Notes: generated by a model from the letters alone, not told the origin. 64,000 nt of DNA from Physcomitrium patens (GCF_000002425.4 NC_037261.1:1472659-1536658); one strand, 5' to 3'; positions 1 through 13,362 are shown, numbered from the stretch's first letter. Translations and numbers: made by a program.

Positions 1-1250
1 TTTTCTCCTGCAGATATGTCATCTCAAGTAATTCAAATTCTATAATGAAGAATATCCATGTTTAGAAATTTGGGTCTCATGCTTCACCAATCTACGGAAC
101 AAGAAAACTAAATGGACTTGATCTCCTAATGACCATTTAAAATGATCCATTCAATCATGGTCTTGAAAAGTAACTGCCATCAAGTCAAATATCTAATGCA
201 AAGTCATGATAACCAAATTGAATTTTTCATGGGTTGTGCTATGCATCCATTAATTAAACATTTAAACATTTTCTTTTTGTAAACAAACCAAGTTACCTTT
301 TCTCCTGCTACAAAAGCCTTGGGATTGAGAAACCTTGGAATCTCTCTGTCAAGTCATGGACATGATAGACTAGAACAGGGCAGCTGCAGAAAAAGGGAAT
401 CAGTTGTTCTTACATATTGAATGATAACTGATAGCCCATTCCTCTTATATGTATTTAATGCATAAATTTGTAATAAGATATCTCATTACTCTTAAATTTG
501 TAATAAGATATCCCACACACACAGAGATACAAATTAAGGAGGTTATTGCATGTCTTATATTTTCAGGTTATCTCAGAATCAATCAAATGAAATCATTTAT
601 TAACATTGCCATGGAATTTGTATCTATTTTGTAATAACATATTCACACATTCCAGTAAACCCTTCTCACACTGAATTCAAATTAACATGTCTTCACACAA
701 TCGAAGAGGATGCTAGACATTAACAGTCAAAATTCATCTATGTGGGAACTGCTTCCAGTAATCACATTTCACAATATTACTGATTGAGAATTAACGTAAG
801 AGTATTAAAGAGGACATTCTAACTTCAGTGCGTGCAAGTTTACATGCTAATACCAGAACACAATCTGCAGGGTAAAATTACCTACACGAACCTTCTGCTC
901 AATTTTTTCCTCCACAGCGACAGGGCTCTTCAATATCACATTCGTGTGCTAATGAATAAGCAACACCTGTCAGTGTGGAACTTACATGGATTGGTGAGCC
1001 TTACATGGAACGATCAACTTGCCGGAGACCCCAAAAGGCAAAATTGTGGGGGGAGGTTTTTTTTAAAAGTTAGCATGCTTGGCCGATGTGGTCCAATGGG
1101 AATGGACCCATTTTTTAGTATTAGCATCAGACAATTTGTTTTAAATCTGGCTCTATGATTTTCCCCCTCCCCAAGACCAGTTTGAAACGGGTTTGTTTGG
1201 TTGACTAGGCGATGCCCCTGGTGTATATAAAAAGCCTTTTTTTAATCCAA
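1..1250. other. AT-rich intergenic sequence
   Basis: No recognisable gene. Short open frames here (for example 832-1158) resemble no known family and lack splice-compatible neighbours. A TATA-like run TATATAAAA lies at 1224-1232 near the edge of the following GC-richer block and could be a core promoter, but its distance from the likely RBR leader exon makes this weak. Confidence 0.5.
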
Positions 1251-1299
1251 CTTGAGCATTTATGTTTTACTGTAGCTTCAAAGTTTACTAAAAATAGGT

Positions 1300-3708
1300 T
1301 TATATTCGGAGTTGAAGTAACTTGCATGCAAGAGCCCGATCCTCATGATTGGAATCCAGAGTGAACAGAAAAGCGCGGGCAGGGAACGGGGGGGGGGAAC
1401 CCGGCCCCGTGAGGAAAGCTGGAATGATGGGAGCTCGCTGGAGGGAACAGCGTTCCCGAACGAAACGTTAGAAGAACCCGGGCAGTGGCGGGAAAATGGT
1501 GGTTGGAGACTAAGGGCGTGGGCGGGCACTCACTCGTCTCTCTCCTCTAGCCAGCCATCTCGTCTTTGTGCTTCAGGCCCTTCGACGCCTGTTTTTTTGT
1601 TTTTGTTATTTTTTTTGGTTTTTTTCTTCCCTCGCTTCCTCGGCTCTTGCCCGCCATAGCTACAACCTCTCCCGAGGAGGCTATGAGCGGGGTTCTCCGA
1701 GATTGTTCACTTCTGTTATTGCTTAAGACTCGGTCCCTGCCCCTTTCCATCTTCCGGCGCCCATCGTTCTGGCCTCCTCTTTCTGTTGATAGCGTTCTCT
1801 GTTGTTCGTTGTCTCCTTTCGAACCGGCGTCTCCTATTGTAAGCCTCTCATTAGGGCGGTGTAACTTAAACTTCGAATAGGTGAGTGATGTGATTACGCA
1901 TTGCGCCGTAAGTTTCACATTCATCCCTCGCTGGTCGTCGTCAGTGGCTTTAATGCCAGGTGTGGATTTAGCCTTCGATTTTTTCGGTTTAGTTTTTTTG
2001 ATTTGTGGAGGAGGAGGAGGAGTTTGTAATTGCGAGTCTGTTGTCGTCTCATGGTTTCGGTTAGTGTCCGATTGCTTGCCGGGCATCGTCTGTTCATTCA
2101 TTCACAAGTCTTTCTATTGTGGCTTGAGCGGCAAGCGCCGCGGGTGTTTATATCTGGTTTCATGGTTTGACTGCTGTTGTCGACGGTACTTGTTGTGCGC
2201 TGTTTGTCGGGTTCTTCGCCCCCAGGGTCTAGGTTTGTCACTTGTGCTACATGTTCGGCGTTTGTGTTGATGCTTTGCGAAGTTTGAAATATGCTAAAGC
2301 TGTGTTAGAGGTTAGAATCCTCGGGTCCAAGAGTTGAAGTTCCTCTGCCAATGACTCAGGAGGTTCCTGTTGCTCTCTCTTGATTATGTTCTTTGGTTTG
2401 TTTACACCCCAACTCTCGACCTTCCCGGTGTTCTTTCTCCATATTAGGCAGTTATTACGCTAGTTGCAGTGTTGTGCCTTGTTCGCCTCTTGCGCAACCG
2501 AGCTTGCCTGTGCACTCACATTCTGAGTGTATTATATTTGATGATATCATTGTAGCTGTTGTGGATTTGTTCGAATTACTGCGAAGTGAAGTACTGCTGT
2601 CGTCGTTACGAACACTCACGGAGTTTTTGGTGTTAGAGAGCTTAGCCGTTGTCGCAGGTGCTCCTCTGTTATGCTCGATCTCCCTGTCCTGTACCAAGTC
2701 ACAGTTGTTAGCCTTAGTTCGTGAAAGTGGCTCTGTTTGGTTTTGCCCCTTCAAATCGTCCCAACTTCAGCGATGTGCATTGAAGTTTGGAGCAAAGAGA
2801 CGTGCACCAACTCTATTTTTTGGCTGCGCGGTCTAGATTAAGCTTATTGTGTTACATCTAGAGGGCGGTGGGTGTTGGCGAAAGTTGAAATGGGAGCGTC
2901 TGGATATCTCTGTTGTTGCTCAAAGGTTCACATATGGAAGATGGTTATCTTTAGCTGTGAGGACGCTTTAAACTTTCATGTCAACGTTGTCTTGCATCTG
3001 CAGTCTCGCAATTCGGTTTGGTATGCATCCGAATGTTGCTTATTCATCGCTCTTGCAAGATTTGTGATTCGTGAATTGTGAACTTTCCTCAATTCAACGC
3101 TTGTGTTTCACCGTATTGAGAGAATGCCAGTGCCAATGCTGACTATCTGTTAGTATTGAGAATACTCCGCAGTCGAGATCATGAAGGCATGGCATTTACT
3201 GTCCACTTTCGATCAAGTGGACCATCTCATCGCTTCCACCGCAGCATTTGATTTGTTCAATACTTTTCCTGTCATGTTTAACCAAAGATAGTTTAGTATG
3301 GTCATTTTGTTTTATGTTCACACGGTCTTACCAACTGACTCTGAGGTTATAAGATTAATGACTTTTCGATGGTGGTAGCGTAGTGTGGTGGCCGGTGAAG
3401 CTATAATAGAGCAGCGTAGACATTGTAAACACGAATTCACTATGGTACCCTGAACGAGGATGTCTCAATTAGTCGCGCTCGCGTCCCTGGATATGGCATA
3501 CTTTCCTGATCGTGTTTAGGAGGTAGGCATGCTGCACTACGCTGTTTCAGAGGTTTGATGTTCTTCGATGCGTCTTGGCAGGACCGCGCTCAGGACGCTA
3601 CTGACTCACGTGAGCAGAAGAAGCTTTCTTTTGGAGCATGGGGAAATGAGCACCCGATTGGTTATCGTGGGTACAGTGGTATGATATCCCGCTTTATTTA
3701 TCAAAGTC
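1300..3708 (+). promoter_or_regulatory. Putative promoter and 5' leader region of RBR
   Basis: A GC-rich, CpG-rich block with no family-like protein in any frame lies directly upstream of the RBR coding start. A pyrimidine-rich stretch near 1530-1560 could mark the transcription start. A strong splice donor (AG then GTGAGT) sits at 1879-1886, and a possible acceptor TTTCAG ends at 3550. A leader intron of about 1.67 kb (1881-3550) is therefore plausible. With that acceptor, the last leader exon would carry an upstream ATG at 3558 whose frame runs to 3749, overlapping the RBR ATG. The long open frames in this block, including a 184-codon one on the minus strand, are low-complexity and are judged non-coding. 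Confidence 0.45.
1487..1495. promoter_or_regulatory. E2F-type binding site upstream of RBR
   Basis: The + strand reads GGCGGGAAA, the exact complement of the E2F consensus TTTCCCGCC (TTTSSCGS class). It lies in the presumed promoter or leader, about 40-70 bp before the pyrimidine-rich putative start region. E2F/DP dimers are the direct partners of RBR, so the site suggests autoregulation. Function is inferred. Confidence 0.5.
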
Positions 3709-6700
3709 ATGCGTGCTCTGGAAATGGAGCGTGCGGGACCTGTTCTTAGGGAGGTCAAAGTGAGATGCCTTAGGCAAAGCTCCTTGATATCGGAGGGTTC
3801 AAAAAAGACAGGGATTACTGTTCCACAGATAATTTGCAAACAAGAGCCTTTAGACGGCAATGTGGAAAGTGGTTACGAGACTCCAACAAAGTCAAGTGGA
3901 CCTGGATCAGGAGACAGGACTTCTAATGATGGCGATGTTAAGCCAGGGAAGAAGGTTTGGTCACCAGTATATCTGGGAGGATTGGAGGGTCGGTTTCGGG
4001 AATACTGCGAGGTATTGTCTTATCTGTTAGCCTTGACAATCACGTGGAGAAATTATTGTAGTTTTCAGTTTTAAACATAGAGGCAAATAGCCGTATCATA
4101 GGCAACTGCACTGAATGCCATCTGTAGCCACTTGTTCAGCATTGGAAGTTGGTCTGTGGTACAGGTTGGCCTCTGCTTGGACCTCCAGACGTCGAAGGAA
4201 GCTATGCATTTATTCAAAGAGAGCAAGTCTTTGCTCATCGCGAATGCTGATAGCTTAGGGACTGGCACGGTAAGAGGGTTTGATCTGCACAATGCGAGCC
4301 TTGCTTGTATCCCATTACAATCATTTCCAAGTTACTGCTCCCTTTCACTGCACGATTGTGCCGTGTTTAAACTGATTTCGTGTTGGTCGATTATGCGTCT
4401 CAAATTATACTGCTGCTTTACCCGATTGGATTTAGTTTAATGCCGAAGGCAACAATGGACGTTTGTCACCAGGTAGAGGAGACGGAGCGTTTGTGGGGTG
4501 CCTGCGTGCTGTATGTTGTTAAAGCTTTCAGATGTGGAGCCGCTGTTGGCGGGGATAAATCAGAAAGTAATGCAGTGGGGTTTACGCTGTCTCAGCTGAT
4601 GCGCCTGACTAAAATCAGGCACGGCTGACCATCCTTAACGTATTCTTCATATTCTGTTACCGTGTGCATTCATAAGAATCGCATTTTGCGATACAGCTAC
4701 TGTCCCTTGGATCTCATCTGCTTTGGTTGACTAGTACTGACATGTATTGGCATGGCAGTGTGGTGGAGTTTTTTAAGGAGCTTCCACATTTTCTCATGAA
4801 AGTTGGACCGATTGTGAAGCAAATGTACGGAGACGAGTGGGAGAAGCGGCTGCAGGTTTGCCATGTCGCCCTTAACTTTGAGATTCTCTTCGAAGAGCTA
4901 AGCTCTTATTGTTCATGGGGGCGTTGGCCATCCACACTGTGGGACCTTCTCTTATTTAACCTGTTCCTTATGGTGCGCTGAGCTTTTATCTTTGTGGTTT
5001 TGTACAGGTCAAGGAAGTTCAAGCTAATTTTGTGCATTTGACAGCTCTTTTCACGTAAGGTCGCTTTGTTATCTGTCTTGTTCCTCAACTTCTGCGATCT
5101 GGTAAGGTTGGTTTGTGCTCGTGTTTGTGGAATCGAATGTAGCTTAACCTCTATTTTTGGGATTTTGTAGATATTATAAGCGAGTTTACCAAGATTTTTT
5201 CTTATCACCAGACACTTTTTCGAACATTGTCAGCCGTTCTTTATCAGGAGTTACAGATGATCATCATGTATCTATCCACATGCAATTTGGGTGGATGCTT
5301 TTCTTGGCATTGCGGATGCATGTTATTCAGCAATTCAGTGACCTGGTCACTTGCACCAATGCCTTGTTGGCAGTCATGGTTAGTGCTTGTTGACGATGAA
5401 CACGCACAAAAGACTAACAATGATTTATTGTTATTTCGTATTTATGGAATTGGATCAGTCTACTTTGTATTTCTGTTTTTGAGGGGTAGTCCAAAAGCTT
5501 TACGCAGTGCTGAGCAGGAGAGAAAGATTTATTTGTTTTGCATTATAACCTGAATGTGTTTGATTTCCCAGGTCATTTTGATCCTTCACATGCCTCCTGA
5601 CTTACGGAAGTTTTCACTTCAAGACCCAGTAAGATTCGGTAAGATAAATGGTTAGACTACTCCTGAGTGGAATGTCACATCATTGCTCTTGTTGTTTTTC
5701 CAATAATTTGTCGCTATCACATTTATTCTTTCCCCGTTTCCGCCCCGTGCCCCCTCCTCCCTCTCCCCATCGTTTTTAATAAAAAGAGGATTCGTCCACT
5801 TTTTCAAAAAGTACATTAATCAGCTATTCGTGCGCAGCCATAAGTTGTAGTTGCTCTTTCCCTACCTAATTGCATTTCTTTTTCTATCACTCGTTTTTTT
5901 TTTGCACATTTTAGCATTCTAAGCTTGTGAGTTATTTGGTGACGCAGCCAAAAGATCCTCCGAAGGAATTCATCTTGTAGCATCCTTGTGCGCCACATAC
6001 TATGCAGCAGATGAAGACGTCTTAAACCTTCTGGAGAAAGCCAATGCCACAATAAGCAAATTATTTGGAAAGTCTATGAAAGATCTCCACGGGCTTCAAA
6101 CTTCGGAGCATTTTTTGGGAATCAATCTAGGTTAGCATTCAACTCTAATCTCTAAGCACTGAAGTCGTTTCAGTTTTGCATATACGGCCAGAGTTGATGT
6201 CTTTTTGCGGTTGGCAAAGATTACCGAGATTGCCCCGGCAATCAAACGTGACATTCATTGTTAACGAGTTCTGCAGGTACTTCAACTTGAATATTTGATT
6301 GTGGGAGCGTTTTGTGTCTTGAATATCTCAGGTTGTGTCCTCGAATGATTTGTAATTATGAAGGTTGGCAAAGTCTACTTATAAGTCTAGTAGACTGTGG
6401 AACTGTAGTGTGTTGTTGATTGCATACTTCTTTGGGAATATATACACATGGAGATCAGATTTCAGAGATCTATGTGTGTGGTTATGATTAGGTGGACTAT
6501 CATACTTGGAGGGGTTCATGGACAACAAGTCTCTTGCATCTAACTTGCGCGTCTTAGAGAAGGATTACGAAGATGCATACCAAAGTCGAGGTGGGCTTGA
6601 TGAACGAATGTTCATTAATGGAGAATATGGTTTGTTGGGAACGTTGTCAAATGAATCGCCACGCTACACTGGCTCTAAGGTAATTCTCTCAGTCAATTCA

Positions 6701-9700
6701 TTGTGTGTTCACGAAAAGCTCTGTATCTTTCAATTACTAAGACGATGATGCATTCGTTGAATGCATCATCATCTGTGTTTTGCAAATCCATGTGGGTTAC
6801 TGTTTCTGATTTGAAGTACAGGAGCTGCTGAATAATGTGACTAACATAGCTAAGCCTGCATTATGAGACAGTCCAATTATAAATCCCTGTTCACTGATAT
6901 TTGTGTACATCAGCGTAAGTTCGACATCATGGCGTCGCCTGTGCGGTTTGGGGCTTTCTCAATGGGAGCAGCACCATCATCACCAGCTGCCTCGCCCTGG
7001 CCATCTCCAGTGAAACATATGAGTACTCAAGGCTCTAGTGGTGGCAAGAGACCCCCATCCACTCCTGTTACTGTCACAATGACAACTGCAAAGTGGCTGC
7101 GAACTGTGATAACTCCATTGGCTTCAGAGCCATCTGAAGAGCTGCAGTTGTTTTTTCGTTCATGTGATCGCGACATCTCTGCCGATGTAAAGAACAGAGC
7201 GCATGTTTTGTTAGAACTGATATTTTCGGTGGAGAGGAGAGGAAGCTGGCAGAATGTAGCTGGGTTTATGGACACTATTTGGGCTGAGCAGCGTAAACTG
7301 GAGGCTGTCAAGTTATACTACAAAGTTCTGGGAGCTATGTGTCGCTCTGAAGAACAAAGGCTGCATACGAAGAACCTGAGTTCTCTCCTTTCAAATGAAC
7401 GTTTTCATCGATGCATGATTGCCTGCTCTGCGGAGCTTGTTCTTGCTACCCACAAAACAGTTACGATGGGTTTTCCTGCAGTTTTGGATCCCGCTGGTAT
7501 AACCGCGTTTGATCTAAGTAAAGTGATTGAATACTTTGTCAGGCATGAGGATACTTTACCTCGCGAGCTTAAAAGGCATCTCAATACAATAGAGGAAAGG
7601 ATTCTTGAGAGCATGGCGTGGGGGAAAGGATCATCTATGTACAATTCTCTTATAGTTGCTAGACCCTCTCTGGCAAATGAGATCAATCGGTTGTGTTTGC
7701 TGGCGGATCCAATGCCAGCATTAGAGAACGTAGGTTCGCAAATAAGGCTATCTACTGATACTGTGCATCGCGCTCTCGTAATCACAAAACCGGATCATGC
7801 AGGTGCAATAACAATCTCCTTGGTACTTTATCTCATGTGAATATACTAGAGCATCTTGCACAGCTCAAAGGATTGAGCTTGCACGGGCTGTGTCATCCTG
7901 ACTGACAGATGACATGTGATATTGTCATGTCTGACGTTGTAATAAGACATTTGTGAACTCGTTTCAGGCTATGTGGAATGTCCTGCACTCGCACCTTCAA
8001 GTGCATCATCACCACCTCAAAGTGGGTCTTCAACATCAGAAACAGGTTTCCTGTCACCTGCCAAAGACCGTCCCTCAGCATTTTCTGCCTTCAGTTCTCC
8101 CATGAGGAGTCGTCTTCGAGCCCCGTTGCAATCAGCGTTTGCTAGGTATATGATTGTCTTTTGATGCTTTTGCTTTTGCTTCTGGTTTCCCTTCATACCA
8201 GTGGGTAAATACAATGTGATGTGGTTATGTATGGACTGCTTCCCTGCAAATCTCTTCTTGAAGCACCTTTCCGTAATCGCTGTATTTGAAGACATTGTGT
8301 CCATGTTGTAACGTCTTCCTTGTCAATCTCGCAGCCCACAGAGACCAAGCCCATTAGGTGGAGGAGAGACTTGTGCGGACACAGTCATCAATGTGTTCTT
8401 CCAAAAGGTAATGTCAAGAGTAGGATGTAAATAGCACACAAGGTTCCTTCAGCGTCTGGGTCTTGAATTGAATCCTTTGTCTTTGTCTTTGTTTGGTTTT
8501 GTTTTCTCGTTTTTCTCACCTTCTCGTTGACTTGCAATCGCAAGGTCCTGAAGCTTTGATTGATGGAGCATCAGAATCCAAGTGTCTTGCATAGTTCTTA
8601 TCTTGGGAGTTCAAGAGACTGCACGAATAAGATTTGGCTGAACAATATTTTCTTGTGAGCAGGCTCTTGTGTTGGCAGGAGTGAGGATACGGACTGTGTG
8701 CGAACGTATTGGGCAACCACAACACCTGATTGAGCGAGTATACAAGGTGTTCCAACACACACTGCATCATGAAACAAGTCTTTTCTTCAACCGTCATATA
8801 GATCAACTGGTTTTGTGCACAATCTACGGCGTCTGCAAGGTAAGCCTTTCATCGGATCGTCTTTCTTCTTATTTTCGCAATTGATGCTTAGTTACGCTGT
8901 TCTGGAATCATAGCTCGCATGTTTAATAAGGGGTTTGCAACCATGAGAATGACGTGCTGGATAACTCTGCAGGTTAGCAAAGTTGAGGTCAAGTTCCGTG
9001 ACATCATTCATCATTATCGATCACAGCCACAAAACAAGCTGCATGTCGTCCGCAATGTCTTCATAGATCAGCCTCCATTGCGTCGTGCTGGGGTATATGT
9101 TTCCAGCCTTAAGTGAACAACCTTCGTTCTCTCTTTACGCCTGCTGGAAGAATCGAGGGTTTTGATTATGGAGGTTAGGAAGTTTTGCAGTGTGCAATCC
9201 AAATCTGGAATTTATACGCTCTAATAATAGTAGTTGCATGATGCGTCATCGAATAATAGTTTGCTGATAGTCTTCCTTATGTGCACTTGCAGAAAACAGG
9301 AGGGCTAGAATCAGGTGATATCATCAAGTTCTACAACGATGTATTTGTACATGCTACCAAGAAGTTTTTAGTGCAGGTTGACACCAACTCTGGTGTGCGT
9401 TCGCCTAGAAAAATTCATGGTCCAGATGGAGAGGATGGTAAGATAACCAAGCTGTCAAAAATTGAAATTGAATCGTTAACATTTGTAATTGCATCTTCCA
9501 CATCAGTCGGGTTACCTTGCTGGTTTCTATGTATGGCGCCAACAGATTCGGCCTGATTCAACTTACGATAATTCCAATCTTATGTGTATGTGCCAGGTGA
9601 GGCTCCAGGTTCTCCTGTAGCTTCGGTCTTCTCATCATTCCCAGACATCTCTCCGAAGAAGGTTTCGGCTTTGCACAACGTTTTTGTATCCCCTCTTAGA

Positions 9701-10307
9701 TCGAGCAAGGTACACAAAGCACACATGAGTCCTAATTTCATCTTTACAGAATCTTAACGATCCTGTGGATGAAGGAAAGTGTCTTCATGAGTACTTAAGC
9801 AACTGACTTTCGTTGGCATATTCGTGCTTGCAGGTTGAAAAGTTGATGTCTCCACGTACTAGAACCCTTTATGCCTGTGTGGGGGAGAGTACCAGAGATT
9901 ATCAGAGTCCTTCCAAGGATTTGACTGCTATCAATAACCGACTCAACAACAAAAGGTTCATCGCTAATGGTAATCACTTCTATCCTTGTTCAAGGCTGGT
10001 TACAAATCAACCTTGAGAAATCATCCTACTGCTTTACTTTAAGGGCTGGCTCTTGGTACCAATTTTCTTGAATATGCTCGACGTGAATGACATGGGTTGT
10101 CTGCTCATGCCGTCTGTAGGAAATCAAGTCACTACTTATTCCTTCCAAATTGAAAGAAAACTTATTTCACCTAATTTGAATGTTGATATGGTTGTTAAGC
10201 TGAGAGCTGTGCCTCGCTCAAAATATTTTTAATTGTCTGATTGTTGCAGGCGATCTAGCTGGTTGGACTTTAAAGACAAACCCACAGTGAGTGGCTCGAT
10301 TATTTAG
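3709..10307 (+). CDS. RBR: Retinoblastoma-related protein (RBR)
   Basis: Nuclear pocket protein that binds E2F/DP and LxCxE partners and restrains G1/S entry. Coding exons: 3709-4011, 4165-4269, 4473-4618, 4759-4855, 5008-5054, 5171-5378, 5572-5638, 5948-6130, 6492-6679, 6914-7802, 7968-8145, 8335-8407, 8663-8839, 8973-9092, 9293-9437, 9597-9709, 9834-9955, 10250-10307. All phases close, giving about 1,072 aa, slightly longer than typical plant RBRs. The N-terminal domain includes LFKESKSLL and VVEFFKELP. Pocket A starts near residue 505 ([10 protein letters not shown]). Pocket B follows from about 820 (VINVFFQK, then [15 protein letters not shown]). The C-terminal part has YQSPSKDL, and many S/T-P sites suggest CDK regulation. 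An in-frame TGA at 3682-3684 supports a start at 3709, or at the second ATG at 3724. The intron after 4618 begins with GC. The last junction is ambiguous: a donor after 9969 would give a stop at 10288-10290. Confidence 0.92.
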
Positions 10308-13136
10308 TATTCGCCTCGTCTCTGCAACTTTATATCAAACGCTCTCTTTCAGACAAGTAGAGAATTGCCAATGGGTTGCCTGCTTTAGCAAATTGTGAAA
10401 CATTAGTCCTGAAACCACAACCTGTAGAGTATTTGTCACTCATAGTAGTTGTACAACATTTTTATAACAGGACACAGCCTAGGTAAATGTTGTAGGAATT
10501 AGATGCAGATAATAGACAAGATCCCCCGCCTCCCCCCTTTTTTTTTGTTCTTCCTATTGATTGTTTTAGCTCGCAATCATTGGTGTGCCCGCTGTTGCTG
10601 TATGCTGGTCACAGAGCAGAAAAATGCTCAAACGTAGCGATTAGTGTGGTCTGTGGCGAGATCTTTGCACTGTCCTCTTGTGCCATATTAGTTACACAAA
10701 TCAGTCTTGACGTGTACACATGAAAGCAGGGGTCCCCTGCGTACCCTTTTAAACCTTAATGAAATAATGATCACTTCCTCAAGCTGGTGTGATCATGTTT
10801 TATCCGTCACTTGGTTCATCCATTGTTGTGGATGCTCTCATGTGACAGAGTTCCTCTCTGCTCATTCTATCATCATCATTGGGAAGCTTTGTCAGAATAC
10901 GTGTACAGTTGGGTGGTCCAGACTGTCATCTTGCAGTTGCTTCGGGTAACATTCGTCTCAAAGCCCCGCTACGTTTAAAGAATCATCTGAATGCTGAATG
11001 CTGAATGCAGTCATCATGTAGGTTTTAGTGTTAGGAGCTTTTTGGGGCGCGTACTTCACACCCCGTGAGCTGGTGAGAAGCGAGTCCCCACTGCTGCGCA
11101 ACAGCATATCTTCTGACGAGGGAACAGATCGTTGCATGTTTACGTGACAAATCACTTGGAAGCACGCACGGGTAAATATTTTGAGTCGACAATTGATTGG
11201 CGAATTGGATCCTCCCATTTACATTGGTAGTTGGGGTAAGCCATTGGGAACTCGAGAGTATGGGAATGGGCGAGGCAAGCCAGCAGTTAGACACGCATCA
11301 ACTGAATCAAGTCATTAAGGTTTCAATCCGTAGATCAGTGACTGGGATTATTTTTTTATGCGAGTAAAAACGATAATTAGTTCGATGTAGATAATTGGTT
11401 TATTAAATTGAAAATATTGATTACTGGTCGGTTCATTTTGAAATCCCTTCCCAAATTTACTATATTTCATTAGTATGAAGATCGATTGGTTGGTTAACAC
11501 ATAATTTGGATATTTTGTTGTGGAGATTGTGCAAATCAACAGTTTGTAATCACAGCTCAAATTATATAATCCATAAATAGAGTCTAGTTTTTGAACATCG
11601 TCGTGAACATGGACATCGTTTCAAAACCTAATTACAATGGGTTTTGGATATCATGTTATTAAAAATATTTTTAAGTAACTGCATCACATCTTAGCTAGAG
11701 CTGTATAACCAATGACTAAAATCTTCAATCTGTACATGCTGCATGTTATGTGTATTCTAATTTTGGATTGTATATGTATACATGTATACTTTTATGAAAG
11801 AGGCATTCAAATCAGCCAATTAGCAAAAAAAATTATCAGGTAGTGGCAACAAATCCACCATAAAAAGCTATAAAATTGAGCATCCTTTTGCAGGGACTAG
11901 AGCCTGATTCCACAATTCTTCATTTCAGTTGAGAATGCTTGGTAAAGAAGCTTCCTCAGTAGTAGTAAACACAAGAGCAGAGCAGACTTTTGAACCCATT
12001 CTTGCAGAAGAACCCTGAATTTTGGAGCAACAATGCAAGAAATGTTAAGAAATTACTCTTCATGGGATCACACCCTCTCATTTAATTGTTTATTACCTCC
12101 CCCTTTCTTCCCACTCATGATCTTGATGTGCATTGTATTATTATTGTACAGCCATTTTGTCATGCACTTGTCATATTCCAAGGGAGCTCAAATTAATATT
12201 CCAACATAGAATTGGAGTGCTCCTTTGCAATGCATACCTATGTGTGGGTTTCATCATTTTGTGTCAATGATGAATCACAAATGCATTTCAAATCACATCT
12301 CATAGAAAAGTAGTCCATGATGTCTGAATCAATAGTTGGTTGGATATGGACAACTGAGTTGTTGGAAAATTTGCAGGCCTTGAGTGGAGTTGTGTGAAAT
12401 GTGGAATCATCAAATTCTCTGGGCGTTTTGGAATTTATGTCTCTGTTTCTTTGTCTCTACACCATGTTATTGAATGTTCACTTGATTTAAATTATGACTG
12501 TATCAGTGCAAAATCAGTGCATTCTGGAATACTAGTAAAACTTCATTTTTGTGAAATATTCCAACACACTTGTAATGTATAAATGATGTAAATGTAAATC
12601 ATATGCAGTTTTTCAATGTGAATTCAAAAAGGTATTTTTCCAAATGTGAAAATATTGTGATATGATTCTAAAATTCAACTCTTACTTGGAAGAGTACTCA
12701 TTCATTTTTATTTTTTAAATATCAAACATTGGATTAATAATGTAAAGATTTAGTAATTATATAAACTGTTGTATATTTTGTTGAACAACACATTTGAGAT
12801 ATGTATATTTGGCACAGATGTAGACCATAAGAAAGCATCATCCATTGTGAAACCATATTTACATTAATATAACAACTTGTAATAATAACTACAAGGAAGA
12901 TTAAACAATCCGACAATTCTTTTTAAGGTTAAATCAATATAAAATTACTTTAGTCATTTTAAGTTGTATTGCTTACACTTGGATATGTTATTGAAACCAT
13001 TCTGCATAGGTATTTACTTGTCAAGGTAAGTAAATCTTAATAAGTAGTATCTACTCATTAAATATATTTTTTCTTTTTCTTTTTTGGTATTGGAGAATTT
13101 TGAAAAAATGATTTTCAAAATCATGTTTCATGAAAA
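10308..13136. other. 3' flank of RBR and AT-rich spacer
   Basis: The first kilobase or so, to about 11.3 kb, has mixed composition and probably includes the RBR 3' untranslated region. Beyond that the sequence is AT-rich with no recognisable gene. The small open frames on either strand have no family resemblance. Confidence 0.5.

Positions 13137-13190
<54 letters not shown>
13137..13190. repeat. Compound (GT)n-(AT)n-(AG)n microsatellite
   Basis: Uninterrupted GT dinucleotides from 13137, then AT from about 13159, then AG to 13190. It abuts the left arm of a short inverted-repeat element. Confidence 0.9.
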
Positions 13191-13362
13191 TTGTTAAATT
13201 GACACAAGCATTTACTAAAATGGATCTACTCATTCTAACCATCATCAAAAAGATTTCCATCATTGGATTTGCATTGGTTGAAAATCAATGAAAAAATGAT
13301 TGGATCCTCAACCAATGATGTTTGGTGAGTCAATTTAGTAAATGCTTGGGTCAATTCAACAA
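13191..13362. mobile_element. MITE-like element, copy A
   Basis: About 172 bp bounded by imperfect terminal inverted repeats of about 33 bp: 13191-13223 on the left and 13330-13362 on the right, with about four mismatches by eye. Both arms contain CAAGCATTTACTAAA. TA-rich microsatellite lies on both sides, so a target duplication cannot be read. There is no coding capacity. Elements at 42.6 and 53.2 kb share the inner-arm core TTTA(C/T)TAAAT. Confidence 0.7.

Noticed and set aside
1547..2101. 184-codon minus-strand frame
   Set aside because: Low-complexity Lys/Pro/Gln-rich product, antisense to the presumed RBR leader, with no family resemblance.
6834..6913. Extra RBR exon beginning after an AG near 6821
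   Set aside because: Its frame reaches a stop at 6863-6865. Joining 6679 directly to 6914 restores the expected sequence before pocket A.
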